From Levilactobacillus suantsaii (GTDB lineage Bacteria; Bacillota; Bacilli; Lactobacillales; Lactobacillaceae), in NCBI RefSeq assembly GCF_004115745.1, contig NZ_QXIL01000002.1:124001-188000 (forward strand): a DNA stretch of 64,000 nt. The letters are read 5' to 3'. Positions 8,556 to 17,878 of the stretch are shown here, piece by piece (the first letter of the stretch is position 1; each line of letters starts with the position of its first letter). The notes under the pieces were generated by a model, which had not been told where the DNA came from, searched no databases, and saw nothing but the letters and a program-made list of their open reading frames with translations. A program made the translations under genes and the position numbers.

Positions 8556-9569
8556 CTAATTTTGTATTGCATCATCCTTTTTCCCAACACCAAGGTAATG
8601 CCACCCAAGTAGTGCAACCACCCACAAAACAATAAACAAACTGACAAGGCCTACTCCTAAGTGAAAGAAGTTAAGCCCTGATACCCAAGAAATTAATGGA
8701 CTATGGACTTTAAACACTAGCTTAGCCGCTAACAAGAGATTCACACTGCCTGCAAACAACGCTGCTCCGACGGACACCGCTGTTAAAACCAAGTTATAGT
8801 AGACTTTCCGTATTGGAGACGCGAATACCCAGGCATAAGCAGTACTCATAAATAGGCCATCACTAGTATCCAAAAGACACATCCCCGCCATAAACAATAA
8901 GGGAAAGGAGAGGACCGCATACCAAGGAACCCCCTGACTAGTCGTAATGGCAGACGTCGCCAATACCGCAATTTGCGATGCCGTATCGAACCCTAATCCG
9001 AATAAAAAGCCAATACCGATTACTTGCCAATTATGATTAATCAAATGTAATCCCCGCTCAAAAATTCGATAAATAATCGATTTTTTTACCTGAACTGAAG
9101 CCTGTGGATGTTTGGCTCGCCGAAAATCGTGCCAAATGTGATGCAAAAGAACTAAGTTAACCACTGCTAATAAAATTAAGGTGATTCCTGCAAAAGTTGT
9201 GCCAATCACACCGCCGAGACGCTGAAAATCTGGTAACCGTCGTTTCGACCAGGTCACAAATAAAATAGTTGCTACGGCCATCAACATAACGACGGATGAA
9301 TGACCCAGAGAAAAAGCAAAACCTACGCCGTGCGTATTCCGTCCTTCATTAATCATCTTTCGCGTAATATTATCTATAGCCGTGATATGATCTACATCAA
9401 AAGCATGTTGTAAGCCTAACGTAAAGGCTACGACTGCCATAGATAATAGCGCCGGGTACTGTCGCATATAAGAAACCGCTAACATTATTCCTGTAACCAA
9501 GAAGACTAACACAATTCCACCATATTTAGCGATATCGGGTCCTAACGGATAACGTCGATAATTCTCCAA
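8556..9569 (-). CDS. NiCoT-family nickel/cobalt permease
   Basis: 337-residue NiCoT permease with about eight hydrophobic segments. The diagnostic HX4DH motif is in segment II as HAFDVDHI. Further family marks are FSLGHSSVV and LFGLGFDTASQIAVL. It imports Ni2+ for the nickel-pincer enzyme encoded next door. In L. plantarum the lar locus instead uses an ECF-type larMNQO importer, so this is a functional substitution. The start is TTG at 9569 with AAGGAGATGG upstream. It is the first gene of the lar operon and lies 22 bases before larA. Specificity for nickel over cobalt is inferred from context. Confidence 0.9.
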   Translation of the reverse strand: MENYRRYPLGPDIAKYGGIVLVFLVTGIMLAVSYMRQYPALLSMAVVAFTLGLQHAFDVDHITAIDNITRKMINEGRNTHGVGFAFSLGHSSVVMLMAVATILFVTWSKRRLPDFQRLGGVIGTTFAGITLILLAVVNLVLLHHIWHDFRRAKHPQASVQVKKSIIYRIFERGLHLINHNWQVIGIGFLFGLGFDTASQIAVLATSAITTSQGVPWYAVLSFPLLFMAGMCLLDTSDGLFMSTAYAWVFASPIRKVYYNLVLTAVSVGAALFAGSVNLLLAAKLVFKVHSPLISWVSGLNFFHLGVGLVSLFIVLWVVALLGWHYLGVGKKDDAIQN

Positions 9570-9738
9570 GAATCCATCTCCTTCACTTACTATCTTTAAT
9601 TACAAAATTTAAAATATCAGACGATAATTAGTTATTTTATAAAACCATACTCTAAGATTACCATTTTTAGACAGCTCAGACAACGCTTTCAAAATTCTTC
9701 ATCCATTCGTTTTCCCTGTCGTGTCACTTTTTACCCAT

Positions 9739-9768
9739 AAAAAAAACACCCACATTGCTGTGAGTGTC
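9739..9768 (-). terminator. Terminator after rpsI
   Basis: On the minus strand, ACACTCACA and TGTGGGTGT form the stem (one mismatch) around GCAA, followed by eight T residues. It closes the rplM-rpsI unit and separates it from the lar operon promoter region (9570-9735), which is AT-rich and shows no operator I can name. Confidence 0.9.
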
Positions 9769-9796
9769 TTTCCATAATCCAAGATAAATCCAAAGA

Positions 9797-10189
9797 TTAA
9801 CGCTTGGAGAATTGTGAAGCTTTCCGGGCCTTCTTGAGACCTGGCTTCTTCCGTTCTTTCATCCGGGCGTCACGAGTCAAGAGACCCGCACGCTTCAGCG
9901 GACCACGGAAATCAGGATCAACTTCGAGCAATGCCCGAGCGATACCGTGACGGGTTGCACCGGCTTGACCGGAGAATCCACCACCGCGAACAGTAACTAA
10001 TGCATCGTAGTTACCAAGCGTTTCCGTTACGTTGAATGGTTGTAAAACCACTTCACGGATACTTGCGAATGGAATGTAGTCTTCAATTGCCTTGTTGTTC
10101 ATGACAATCTTACCTGAACCGGGTACTAAACGTACACGGGCAGAAGAGTTTTTACGACGGCCAGTGCCGCGATATTGAACTTGTGCCAA
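9797..10189 (-). CDS. rpsI: 30S ribosomal protein S9
   Basis: 130 residues, the normal S9 length. It begins [19 protein letters not shown] and ends with the basic tail [12 protein letters not shown], whose last Lys-Arg reaches the ribosomal P site. It lies 13 bases after rplM, the conserved rplM-rpsI pairing, and ends at a strong terminator. Confidence 0.97.
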   Translation of the reverse strand: MAQVQYRGTGRRKNSSARVRLVPGSGKIVMNNKAIEDYIPFASIREVVLQPFNVTETLGNYDALVTVRGGGFSGQAGATRHGIARALLEVDPDFRGPLKRAGLLTRDARMKERKKPGLKKARKASQFSKR

Positions 10190-10202
10190 TTGGGTTTCCT
10201 CC

Positions 10203-10646
10203 TTAAATTAGGTTCGTAATGTCTAATACTTCTGGCTTTTGGGCTTCGTGCTTGTGGTCTTCACCAGCATACACGTGAAGCTTTAATGCCATTTGGTGAC
10301 CTAATGAACCCTTAGGAAGCATGCCTTGAACAGAAGTTTCGATCAATTTTTCTGGGTTTTCATCCCGGAAGTTACCGGCAGTCCGTGACTTCAAGCCACC
10401 AGCAAATTGCGTATGGTGGTAGTAGATCTTGTGAGTTGCTTTCCGACCAGTCAAGGCAATCTTGCTGGCGTTGATTACAATCACGTTGTCACCAGTGTCC
10501 ACGTTAGGGGTGAACGTTGGCTTATTCTTACCACGTAAGACAGTTGCGACGACGGAAGCAAGCCGACCTAAGCTAACGTCGGTTGCGTCGACGATATACC
10601 ATTTACGGTCAATGTCGCCGGGTTTTGCAATATATGTTGTGCGCAC
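10203..10646 (-). CDS. rplM: 50S ribosomal protein L13
   Basis: 147 residues, an early-assembly large-subunit protein. I place the start at the GTG at 10646, which gives [16 protein letters not shown] and has GGAGG eight bases upstream inside ATGGAGGAATTTAAC; a longer frame to 10748 would run through the promoter and leader. Conserved segments include [16 protein letters not shown] and GMLPKGSLG. It is co-transcribed with rpsI. Confidence 0.95.
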   Translation of the reverse strand: MRTTYIAKPGDIDRKWYIVDATDVSLGRLASVVATVLRGKNKPTFTPNVDTGDNVIVINASKIALTGRKATHKIYYHHTQFAGGLKSRTAGNFRDENPEKLIETSVQGMLPKGSLGHQMALKLHVYAGEDHKHEAQKPEVLDITNLI

Positions 10647-10759
10647 GTTAAATTCCTCCATAAATCTGTGTTTGTCTGACACCAAGTAAACTTTCCGGGG
10701 CTTATCGTGGGGCAAACAATACCAACGACTATGATACAAAGTTTTCACCTTAAAGTCAA
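10647..10759 (-). promoter_or_regulatory. rplM promoter and candidate L13 leader RNA
   Basis: TTGACT at 10754-10759 and TATCAT at 10731-10736 are 17 bases apart, immediately upstream of rplM and starting within 30 bases of the truA stop. The resulting leader of about 75 nt can pair TGTTTG with CAAACA around a loop of roughly 40 bases just before the ribosome binding site. Autoregulatory L13 leaders are known upstream of rplM in Firmicutes; assignment of this one is by position and pairing only. Confidence 0.5.
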
Positions 10760-10784
10760 TGATTGTTTGGTCCCTTAGCTAAAT

Positions 10785-11582
10785 TTAGCGTTGGTGTGGC
10801 GGTAATTTCGTTGGGTGTTGCGGGTCCTCACCCATGTAATAGACATGTTTGAGATACAAGCCCGCCGCCGGGGCGGTCCGTTGCGCCTGTTTGCGGTCCT
10901 TGACCTGATACAGTCGCAACACATCGTGCACCGGGCGGGTCCCGGATCCAATCTCGACCAACACACCCACCATGATCCGAATCTGGTTGTACATGAAGCC
11001 GTTCCCGTAGAACTCAAAAATCAATTCGTTGTTGTGCTGATCTACGTGACAGGTGGCTTCGTAAATGGTGCGCACGAAGGTCCGGGTCTGCGCCCCCGAT
11101 GCCACGAAACTGGTGTAATCGTGTTCCCCCACTAAATCCTGGAGGGCCGTGTTAATTTTCGCCAAATCAATGGGAAACTTCCAGTGACCGGTGTAGTTAC
11201 GTTTGAACGGATTACGAAATTCACCCAAATCCATCCGGTACAGGTAGCGTTTCCCCGACACATCATAACGGGCGTGAAAATCGGCAGCCACGAGGTCAAC
11301 GTGGGTCACTTCCATGTCCATCGGTAATAGACTGTTGAGTCCTTTACGCATACTCTCTGCCGGAATATTAAACGGCAAATCAAAGTGGACCACCTGCGCT
11401 AAGGCGTGGACACCCGCATCGGTGCGCCCAGACCCATAAACGCCAATGGCGGGGGTCGGGTTCTTGGCCATCTTATTGACGACCTTGGTCAAAACGCCTT
11501 CCACGGTCCGTTTATTTGGTTGACGTTGGAACCCCGCAAAAGCGGTCCCGTCATACATTAATGTCACTTTGTAACGTTGCAT
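10785..11582 (-). CDS. truA: tRNA pseudouridine(38-40) synthase
   Basis: 265-residue TruA, which isomerises uridines 38-40 in the anticodon arm of many tRNAs. The catalytic aspartate is in [14 protein letters not shown]. Also present are [12 protein letters not shown] at the N-terminus and [17 protein letters not shown] near the C-terminus. The start at 11582 gives [12 protein letters not shown] and has TAGGAG seven bases upstream; the longer frame overlaps ecfT. It lies eight bases after ecfT, so it belongs to the ecfA1-ecfA2-ecfT-truA operon typical of lactobacilli. Confidence 0.96.
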   Translation of the reverse strand: MQRYKVTLMYDGTAFAGFQRQPNKRTVEGVLTKVVNKMAKNPTPAIGVYGSGRTDAGVHALAQVVHFDLPFNIPAESMRKGLNSLLPMDMEVTHVDLVAADFHARYDVSGKRYLYRMDLGEFRNPFKRNYTGHWKFPIDLAKINTALQDLVGEHDYTSFVASGAQTRTFVRTIYEATCHVDQHNNELIFEFYGNGFMYNQIRIMVGVLVEIGSGTRPVHDVLRLYQVKDRKQAQRTAPAAGLYLKHVYYMGEDPQHPTKLPPHQR

Positions 11583-11590
11583 TTTTTCTC

Positions 11591-12391
11591 CTACCAACGA
11601 CGGCAAATCAAAATCAAGGCTAAGCCTAAGGCAAAAATCAGCCAGGTCACCGTATCCCGTCGTTGCCAAGTTAAAATACGGTACTGACTGCGATGCTCAC
11701 TGTCTTGATATCCCCGCGCTTCCATCGCAATCGACAAATCTTCAGCGCGGTTAAAAGCACTGATAAACAGCGGGACCATCAAGGGTAATAGGGCTTTGGC
11801 CTGTTTGATCAAGCCTCCCTCACCGAAATCGACACCGCGGGCCCGCTGAGCGTTCATAATCTTTTGGGCTTCATCCATCAAGGTAGGCACGAACCGCAAA
11901 GCAATCGACAGCATCATCGCTAGTGTATCGACTGGGACGCGTACCCACCGTAATGGCTTCATCAGTGACGCTAAGCCAGTCGCAATGTCCAACGGTTGCG
12001 TCGACAGGGTCAGCAGCGTGGACATCGTGATAATCAGTAAGAACCGAATGAAGATGTACCCCGCATTGACGACCCCGTATTGCGTAACGTTGATGAAGGT
12101 CCAATGAAAGTAGACGTGGCCCCCCGTTGGACTAAAAAGCAATTGCAGCGCCACGGTAAAGAGAATCAACCAAATCAACGGCCGAATCCCCCGGACAAAG
12201 ATCCGTAATGGAATCGTCGAGGCCCGAATCGCCCCCAGGGTGAACGCAATCAAAATCAAGTAGCTTAACCAATTGTTCGCCAGGAAAACCAGAATAATAT
12301 AACAAAAACTCAATAATAGCTTATTCCGGGGGTCTAAGCGGTGAACGATGGAGTTGAGCGGTAAATACCGCCCAAAAAGAAACTTAGACAT
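11591..12391 (-). CDS. ecfT: ECF transporter transmembrane subunit EcfT
   Basis: 266-residue energy-coupling factor membrane subunit shared by many vitamin-binding S components. It has several hydrophobic segments and the two coupling-helix signatures near the C-terminus, here [10 protein letters not shown] and AMEARGYQD, which dock onto the EcfA ATPases. It overlaps ecfA2 by eight bases, indicating translational coupling. No substrate-binding S gene is adjacent, as expected for a shared group II module. Confidence 0.95.
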   Translation of the reverse strand: MSKFLFGRYLPLNSIVHRLDPRNKLLLSFCYIILVFLANNWLSYLILIAFTLGAIRASTIPLRIFVRGIRPLIWLILFTVALQLLFSPTGGHVYFHWTFINVTQYGVVNAGYIFIRFLLIITMSTLLTLSTQPLDIATGLASLMKPLRWVRVPVDTLAMMLSIALRFVPTLMDEAQKIMNAQRARGVDFGEGGLIKQAKALLPLMVPLFISAFNRAEDLSIAMEARGYQDSEHRSQYRILTWQRRDTVTWLIFALGLALILICRRW

Positions 12392-13259
12392 GGTCCACCC
12401 CCTTGGTTGACCACTGCGCGGCCAGCTGAGCTGCTAAATCGTCCGCAGTTAACGGTAGCCCCTGCGGCCAATTTACGCCACGTTGTGCCAATTTTTGGGC
12501 AAATTGCGCCGCTCGAGGAAGATCCAAATCAGCAGTCCGTAACCACGCCACATCGCTAAAAATCTCCTGTGGTGTTCCGACCCGTAACAAGGTCCCGTGT
12601 TGCATCACGGCGACCTGTTCGGCGTACTGAGCCACGTCTTCCATTTGGTGGGTCACCAAAACAATGGTCAACCCCTGTTCACGGTGCAAGCGTTCAAACA
12701 GAGACATCATTTCTTGCCGCCCCTGGGGATCAAGGCCCGCCGTGGGTTCATCGAGGACCAACACCTTGGGATGCATCGCTAAAACACCGGCGATAGCGAC
12801 CCGCCGCATCTGTCCTCCCGATAGCTCAAAGGGCGAACGTTGAGCATAACTAGCGTCTAAACCCACTAAGGCTAACATCTCATCGGCTAACTTTAACGCT
12901 TTATCCGGGTCTAAGCCGAAGTTCTGTGGCCCAAAGGCAATGTCTTGGCGGATGGTTTCCGCAAAGAGTTGACTTTCAGGAAATTGAAAGACCATGCCCA
13001 CGTGCCGCCGCAACGGTTTTAAATCGGCGTTGGTGGTCGTAGGCGTCACGGTGAACTGGTCGACCGTGAGTTGCCCCGTGGTGGGTTTCAACAGCGCGTT
13101 GAGCTGTTGGATCAAAGTCGACTTCCCGCTCCCAGTATGGCCAATGATGGCCAAATAGCCATGGTCAGGGACCGTGAATGACACGTCAGTCAAAGCCGGA
13201 GTCGCTAAGGGTGTGTTGGCTTGGTAGGTGTAGCCGACGTGTTCGAAAGTGATTGCCAC
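12384..13259 (-). CDS. ecfA2: ECF transporter ATPase EcfA2
   Basis: 291-residue ABC ATPase of the ECF energizing module. Walker A is GHTGSGKST near residue 40, the ABC signature is [13 protein letters not shown], and Walker B is [13 protein letters not shown]; the switch His is in VTHQMEDV. I choose the GTG at 13259 because GGAGG lies seven bases upstream, whereas the in-frame ATG at 13265 is only two bases from it. Its start overlaps the end of ecfA1 by 55 bases and its end overlaps ecfT. Confidence 0.95.
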   Translation of the reverse strand: MAITFEHVGYTYQANTPLATPALTDVSFTVPDHGYLAIIGHTGSGKSTLIQQLNALLKPTTGQLTVDQFTVTPTTTNADLKPLRRHVGMVFQFPESQLFAETIRQDIAFGPQNFGLDPDKALKLADEMLALVGLDASYAQRSPFELSGGQMRRVAIAGVLAMHPKVLVLDEPTAGLDPQGRQEMMSLFERLHREQGLTIVLVTHQMEDVAQYAEQVAVMQHGTLLRVGTPQEIFSDVAWLRTADLDLPRAAQFAQKLAQRGVNWPQGLPLTADDLAAQLAAQWSTKGVDHV

Positions 13260-14074
13260 AACCATTCCTCCATTTCTGCAGTTGTCTGATAGCCACTGGG
13301 CGGCGTGATGCCACGTTGTCGTAATGCCGTGGCTAATTTTGCGGTGAAGGGGACGTCCAACCCCAACTCGATGAGGCGTTCCCCTTGAGCGAAGATAGCG
13401 GCCGGGGAATCCTCTTGGACCAGTCGACCGTCATCGACCACTAGGATTCGGTTGGCACTCGCCGCTTCATCAATATCATGGGTAATCGAAATCACGGTCA
13501 AATGTTGCGTCTCGTGTAACTCGCGTACCAACGCTAGCATCGCTTGGCGACCTTGCGGATCTAACATACTTGTCGCCTCGTCTAAGATTAAAATCTTCGG
13601 CGCTACGGCCACAATTCCCGCTAAAGCCACCCGTTGCTTCTGCCCCCCCGAAAGCGAACTGGGCGCCCGTTGGGCAAAGTCGGCCATGCCGACCCGTTGT
13701 AAGGCCTCGGCCACTTGTTTGATCATCTGATCACGCGGGACCTGCCGGTTTTCCAGCCCGAACGCCACGTCGTCTTCGACCGTGGCCCCCACGAACTGGT
13801 TATCTGGATTTTGAAAGATCATCCCAATTTGGTGACGAACTTGCCAGACCGTGTCCGCCGTGAGTGCGACCCCGCCGACAATAACTTCTCCTTCCGTGAA
13901 CGGTAAGAGCCCGTCAATTGCCTTGGCCAGGGTGGACTTGCCGCTCCCATTATGGCCGACGATGGCCAACCACTCCCCCGCCCGAACGTCAAAACTGATT
14001 TGATTCAAGGCGGGGCGCTCACTGGCATCGGGGTACTGATATGATAGCTGATGTACTTCAATTATATTTTCCAT
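13205..14074 (-). CDS. ecfA1: ECF transporter ATPase EcfA1
   Basis: About 289-residue ABC ATPase, partner of EcfA2. Walker A is GHNGSGKST, the signature is [13 protein letters not shown], and Walker B is [14 protein letters not shown] place the start at the ATG at 14074 ([12 protein letters not shown]). An in-frame GTG at 14107 lies only about six bases past the -10 box of the probable promoter, so it would be essentially leaderless. The Shine-Dalgarno before 14074 is weak, so the start is only moderately certain. First gene of ecfA1-ecfA2-ecfT-truA. Confidence 0.93.
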   Translation of the reverse strand: MENIIEVHQLSYQYPDASERPALNQISFDVRAGEWLAIVGHNGSGKSTLAKAIDGLLPFTEGEVIVGGVALTADTVWQVRHQIGMIFQNPDNQFVGATVEDDVAFGLENRQVPRDQMIKQVAEALQRVGMADFAQRAPSSLSGGQKQRVALAGIVAVAPKILILDEATSMLDPQGRQAMLALVRELHETQHLTVISITHDIDEAASANRILVVDDGRLVQEDSPAAIFAQGERLIELGLDVPFTAKLATALRQRGITPPSGYQTTAEMEEWLWQSLSNTSATPTKPTHP

Positions 14075-14112
14075 CCGTTGGTCCGTCGCTCCCTTTGAAA
14101 AAGTCACCGCTA

Positions 14113-14142
14113 ATTATACCAAAGAATTCTTCATCAACGCAA
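14113..14142 (-). promoter_or_regulatory. Promoter of the ecfA1-ecfA2-ecfT-truA operon
   Basis: TTGCGT at 14137-14142 and a perfect TATAAT at 14113-14118 are separated by 18 bases. The predicted transcription start falls near 14106. Confidence 0.65.
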
Positions 14143-14170
14143 TTTTTGCCCGCATCATAAAAAAGCGTAC

Positions 14171-14278
14171 AAAAAAAATCACTAACAAACCAGCGGCGCT
14201 GAGGCTTTCGCCCCCATTCAAGCTAGACTAGGAAACTCCATCATCATAGCGCTCTATACCACATGGTTCTAGTGATTT
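14171..14278 (-). ncRNA. Structured rplQ 3' element ending in a terminator, candidate small RNA
   Basis: On the minus strand AAATCACTA (about 14270-14278) pairs with TAGTGATTT, extended by an adjacent AACC/GGTT pairing, enclosing about 90 bases and running into T residues. Inside are a small GGC-GAAA-GCC hairpin and an AGCGCCGCT hairpin. It lies after the rplQ stop and before the ecf promoter. It is at least a terminator; the size of the enclosed domain suggests a processed 3'-UTR RNA. The class is unknown. Confidence 0.4.
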
Positions 14279-14342
14279 ATGTGTTACCAGTTGTCACACA
14301 CTACGGTGGCGTGACCAGCCCGGACTCGCGATTAATTAAAAA

Positions 14343-14726
14343 TTAGTCAACAAATTCCAAAATTGCCATTGCAGCACCATCACCGCGACGAGGCATCGTC
14401 TTTAAGATCCGCGTGTAACCACCGTTACGATCCGCGTACTTCGGTGCTAATTCGCTGAATAGCTTTTGCAATGCACTAGTGATTTTGATGTCATCGCCAT
14501 CTTCCTTAACATCGGCAACCACGTTACGAATGAACGTTGCCGCCTGACGCCGTGCGTGCAAGTCGCCTTGCTTACCCAAGGTGATCATTTGGTCCGCCGA
14601 CTTGCGAACTTCCTTGGCACGTGCTTCAGTCGTTTCGATCCGACCATTTAAAATTAAACTAGTGGTCAAATCACGCAACAAAGCCTTCCGTTGAGAACTA
14701 GTCCGTTGTAATTTACGGTAACTCAT
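14343..14726 (-). CDS. rplQ: 50S ribosomal protein L17
   Basis: 127 residues, starting [20 protein letters not shown] and ending with the conserved [21 protein letters not shown] region. It is the last gene of the alpha operon, 30 bases after rpoA, with a GGAGG-type site before the ATG at 14726. Confidence 0.97.
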   Translation of the reverse strand: MSYRKLQRTSSQRKALLRDLTTSLILNGRIETTEARAKEVRKSADQMITLGKQGDLHARRQAATFIRNVVADVKEDGDDIKITSALQKLFSELAPKYADRNGGYTRILKTMPRRGDGAAMAILEFVD

Positions 14727-14756
14727 AACCAGAAACCCTCCTTTGAGTATCTAAAA

Positions 14757-15707
14757 TTAGTCTTCTTTCCGAAGTGATAAGCCTAAATCAGCTAACTTAG
14801 TCTTAACTTCTTCCAGAGACTTGCGACCCAGGTTACGAACTTTCATCATGTCCGCTTCGGTCTTGTTAGTCAATTCTTGCACCGTGTTGATGCCAGCCCG
14901 CTTCAAACAGTTGTAAGAACGAACGGATAAGTCGAGCTCTTCGATGGTCATCTCGAGCATCTTTTCCTTATGAGTTTCTTCCTTTTCAACCATGATTTCA
15001 GCGTTCTTGGCTTCGTCGGTCAAATCAACGAACATCGCTAAATGCTCAGTCAAGATCTTTGCAGCCAGAGAAATGGCTTCGCTCGGATTGATTGAACCGT
15101 TTGTCCAAACATCCAGGGTCAATTTATCATAGTCAGCCCGTTGGCCGACCCGTGCATTCTCTACTTGGTAGTTAACCCGTTCGATGGGGGTGTAAATCGA
15201 ATCAACGGCTAAAACGCCAATTGGCATTTCCGTATTCCGCGTCTTGTTTTCGTCCGCAGAAACATAACCGCGACCCTTATCGGCCGTCATGCGCATGTGG
15301 AAGGTTGCCCCGTCAGCGACCGTCGCAATGTACAGGTCTGGGTTCAACACATCGACATCCGCTCCCGCAACAATGTCACCAGCAGTAACTTGTGCAGGCC
15401 CCTTAACGTTGATCTCCATGGTTTCTTCTTGATCATCGGCCCCGTTAAGCTTCAGCGCGATCTTCTTGACGTTTAAGATGATCTGCGTAACGTCTTCAAC
15501 GACACCTTCGATAGTCGAAAATTCATGCAGAACCCCGTCGATTTGAATGCTGGTGACGGCTGCACCAGGTAATGAAGAAAGCAGAATCCGACGCAATGAG
15601 TTCCCTAAGGTCGTCCCATAGCCCCGTTCCAACGGTTCAACAATAAACTTGCCGTAGTTACTGCTCTCGTCAATTTTATGAATGTTAGGCTTTTCAAATT
15701 CAATCAT
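14757..15707 (-). CDS. rpoA: RNA polymerase alpha subunit
   Basis: 316 residues. The N-terminal dimerisation domain begins [12 protein letters not shown] and includes [20 protein letters not shown]. After an acidic linker ([10 protein letters not shown]), the C-terminal domain that binds UP-element DNA and activators carries [16 protein letters not shown] and [12 protein letters not shown]. It assembles with the RpoB and RpoC subunits encoded at 34326-41612. It sits between rpsK and rplQ, the standard alpha-operon order. Confidence 0.98.
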   Translation of the reverse strand: MIEFEKPNIHKIDESSNYGKFIVEPLERGYGTTLGNSLRRILLSSLPGAAVTSIQIDGVLHEFSTIEGVVEDVTQIILNVKKIALKLNGADDQEETMEINVKGPAQVTAGDIVAGADVDVLNPDLYIATVADGATFHMRMTADKGRGYVSADENKTRNTEMPIGVLAVDSIYTPIERVNYQVENARVGQRADYDKLTLDVWTNGSINPSEAISLAAKILTEHLAMFVDLTDEAKNAEIMVEKEETHKEKMLEMTIEELDLSVRSYNCLKRAGINTVQELTNKTEADMMKVRNLGRKSLEEVKTKLADLGLSLRKED

Positions 15708-15794
15708 TCTTATCGTTTACCCCTTTCAAACCGCGTTGAGCTCCTATAAGTCAATCCCATCATGAAGGCAATCTTCATAAATGAAACGCTCACG

Positions 15795-16184
15795 TTAGAC
15801 CCGACGACGCTTTGGAGGACGAGTACCGTTATGTGGCACTGGCGTCACATCACGAATAGCCGTAACTTCGATACCAGCTGCTTGGATAGCCCGAATAGCG
15901 GCTTCACGTCCTGAACCTGGACCCTTAACAGCGACTTCCACGGACTTAACCCCGTGTTCCATCGAAGCCTTAGCAGCGGCTTCAGCAGCCATTTGAGCAG
16001 CAAATGGCGTTGACTTCCGACTACCTTTGAAACCTAAAGCACCTGCAGATGACCAAGCAATTGCGTTCCCTTGAACGTCAGTGATCATCACTAAAGTGTT
16101 GTTAAACGTAGCATGAATGTGCGCAACCCCGGATTCAATATCCTTTTTGACCCGACGCTTGCGACTAGTTCTTCTAGTTGCCAT
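15795..16184 (-). CDS. rpsK: 30S ribosomal protein S11
   Basis: 129 residues, platform protein of the small subunit. Conserved blocks visible are [43 protein letters not shown] and the C-terminal [17 protein letters not shown]. It follows rpsM by 30 bases; the 87-base gap before rpoA has no obvious terminator. Confidence 0.98.
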   Translation of the reverse strand: MATRRTSRKRRVKKDIESGVAHIHATFNNTLVMITDVQGNAIAWSSAGALGFKGSRKSTPFAAQMAAEAAAKASMEHGVKSVEVAVKGPGSGREAAIRAIQAAGIEVTAIRDVTPVPHNGTRPPKRRRV

Positions 16185-16214
16185 AAAAGTGTTTGACCTC
16201 CCTTACTTACTGAA

Positions 16215-16580
16215 TTACTTCTTCTTGCCGGCAATCGTAACGGCTTTACCCTTACGAGTCCGCGCGTTGTTCTTCGTGTGTTGACCGCGAACGGGCAATC
16301 CACGACGGTGACGCATACCCCGGTATGACCCGATTTCTTGTAAGTTCTTGATGTTCAAGCTAACTTCACGACGTAAGTCACCTTCAACACGGTACTTATC
16401 AACTTCGGCCCGCACCTTATCTTCTTGGTCCGGCGTTAAATCACGAACCCGAACGTCTTCGGCAACCCCAGCATCAGCAACAATCTTATGTGCCGTGTTG
16501 ATTCCGATTCCGAAAATGTAGGTCAAACCATAAGCGATACGCTTATCACGTGGTAAATCCACTCCTGCAATACGTGGCAT
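16215..16580 (-). CDS. rpsM: 30S ribosomal protein S13
   Basis: 121 residues, small-subunit head protein contacting the large subunit. The start at 16580 gives [14 protein letters not shown] and follows AGGAGGTGCAAGTA; the frame extends three codons further but without a better site. The C-terminus [14 protein letters not shown] is the tRNA- and bridge-contacting tail. Confidence 0.97.
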   Translation of the reverse strand: MPRIAGVDLPRDKRIAYGLTYIFGIGINTAHKIVADAGVAEDVRVRDLTPDQEDKVRAEVDKYRVEGDLRREVSLNIKNLQEIGSYRGMRHRRGLPVRGQHTKNNARTRKGKAVTIAGKKK

Positions 16581-16605
16581 TACTTGCACCTCCTATTAAA
16601 TTAAA

Positions 16606-16725
16606 TTACTTACCCTGACGTTGTTTGTGCTTTGGGTTGGCAGAGCAAATAATCATTACTCGACCCTTACGCTTGATAACCTTGCAGTGTTCGCACATTG
16701 GCTTAACTGATGGTCTTACTTTCAT
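16606..16725 (-). CDS. rpmJ: 50S ribosomal protein L36
   Basis: 39 residues, beginning [20 protein letters not shown]. The zinc-binding residues are C11, C14, C27 and H33 in the form CEHC...CSANPKHKQ, so this is the zinc-containing paralogue. The ATG at 16725 has GGAGG upstream. It sits in its usual place between infA and rpsM. Confidence 0.96.
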   Translation of the reverse strand: MKVRPSVKPMCEHCKVIKRKGRVMIICSANPKHKQRQGK

Positions 16726-16754
16726 GAATAACCCTCCTACTTTTGTCCTACCGG

Positions 16755-16973
16755 TTACTTAAAACGATACGTAATCCGGCCCTTAGACAAGTCATACGGT
16801 GACATTTCAACAGTTACTCGATCACCAGGCAGAATGCGGATGTAATGCATCCGAATCTTACCCGAAACGTGAGCGAGAATTTCATGACCGTTTTCTAATT
16901 CTACCCGAAACATCGCGTTAGGTAATGTTTCGGTAACTTTACCTTCAACCTCAATGACATCGCTTTTCGCCAC
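16755..16973 (-). CDS. infA: Translation initiation factor IF-1
   Basis: 72 residues, the exact family length; a single OB-fold that occupies the ribosomal A site during initiation. Begins [20 protein letters not shown] and ends GRITYRFK. It lies between adk and rpmJ with an AGGGAGGT-type site before the ATG at 16973. Confidence 0.98.
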   Translation of the reverse strand: MAKSDVIEVEGKVTETLPNAMFRVELENGHEILAHVSGKIRMHYIRILPGDRVTVEMSPYDLSKGRITYRFK

Positions 16974-17132
16974 GAAAGTACCTCCCTTAATAATTGCGTA
17001 TCAACTACGCGGAAAAGCGGTGAGAACACCAATTTGCCCTCACCGAGCACCTGCGAATTGCGGCAGTGCGCCATTTACAGGCTAAACCTGAATAATCTTA
17101 CCATACATGCTTTAACAAAGCAAGATTCAGGT

Positions 17133-17795
17133 TTACTTCAACGCTTTAAGGATTTTTTCGATGTCGACGTAAACGTCATCGATGTCGCGGTTACCATCAA
17201 CCGTGTAGAGTAACCCCTTCTTGGTGTAGTAATCAACTAACGGCGTGTTGGCCTTCAGGTTTACCGCCAAGCGATTCTTCACCGTTGCCGGCTTATCATC
17301 TTCGCGCTGATAGAAATCATGTCCGCCACAAACATCACACGTGCCTGCAACTTTCGGGTTATTGTAGAGCTTATGGTACGTGGCCCCACAAGTCCGACAA
17401 ATGTACCGTCCGGACAAGCGTTCAACTAACACGTCAGGTTCAACGTGAATGTTGATGACCCCGTTGACGGTCCGGTCCAATTCAGGACCAAAGCTGTCAA
17501 GGGCTTGAGCTTGAGCCAGGGAACGCGGGAAGCCATCCAACATGTAACCTGCTTGGGTATCATCCTGGGCTAACCGATCACGCACGATTCCATTTGTCAC
17601 TTCATCGGGAGCCAATTCACCTTTATCGATGTACTTCTTCGCGGCCACACCCATCTCGGTCTCATTCTTCATCGCATCGCGGAAGATATCTCCCGTTGAG
17701 ATGTGGGGTAAATGGAATTCATCGATAATCTTTTGAGCCTGTGTGCCCTTACCGGCACCCGGCAGACCCATTAGAATTAAGTTCATTGCTGTCAT
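17133..17795 (-). CDS. adk: Adenylate kinase
   Basis: 220-residue adenylate kinase interconverting ATP + AMP and two ADP. The P-loop is [10 protein letters not shown], and the AMP site has [11 protein letters not shown] and DGFPRSLAQ. The long LID carries a four-cysteine zinc site, CRTC near residue 131 and CDVC about 20 residues later, as in many Gram-positive enzymes. The start at 17795 is favoured because AAGGAG lies seven bases upstream; the internal Met at 17786 would be too far away. It follows secY in the spc operon. Confidence 0.97.
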   Translation of the reverse strand: MTAMNLILMGLPGAGKGTQAQKIIDEFHLPHISTGDIFRDAMKNETEMGVAAKKYIDKGELAPDEVTNGIVRDRLAQDDTQAGYMLDGFPRSLAQAQALDSFGPELDRTVNGVINIHVEPDVLVERLSGRYICRTCGATYHKLYNNPKVAGTCDVCGGHDFYQREDDKPATVKNRLAVNLKANTPLVDYYTKKGLLYTVDGNRDIDDVYVDIEKILKALK

Positions 17796-17878
17796 GTTCG
17801 CTCTCCTTATTCGTTAACTTAGCCTGAAAAACACAAGCAGGTGTGCCAAAAGGATTCAACACACCCGCTGGAAACTCA

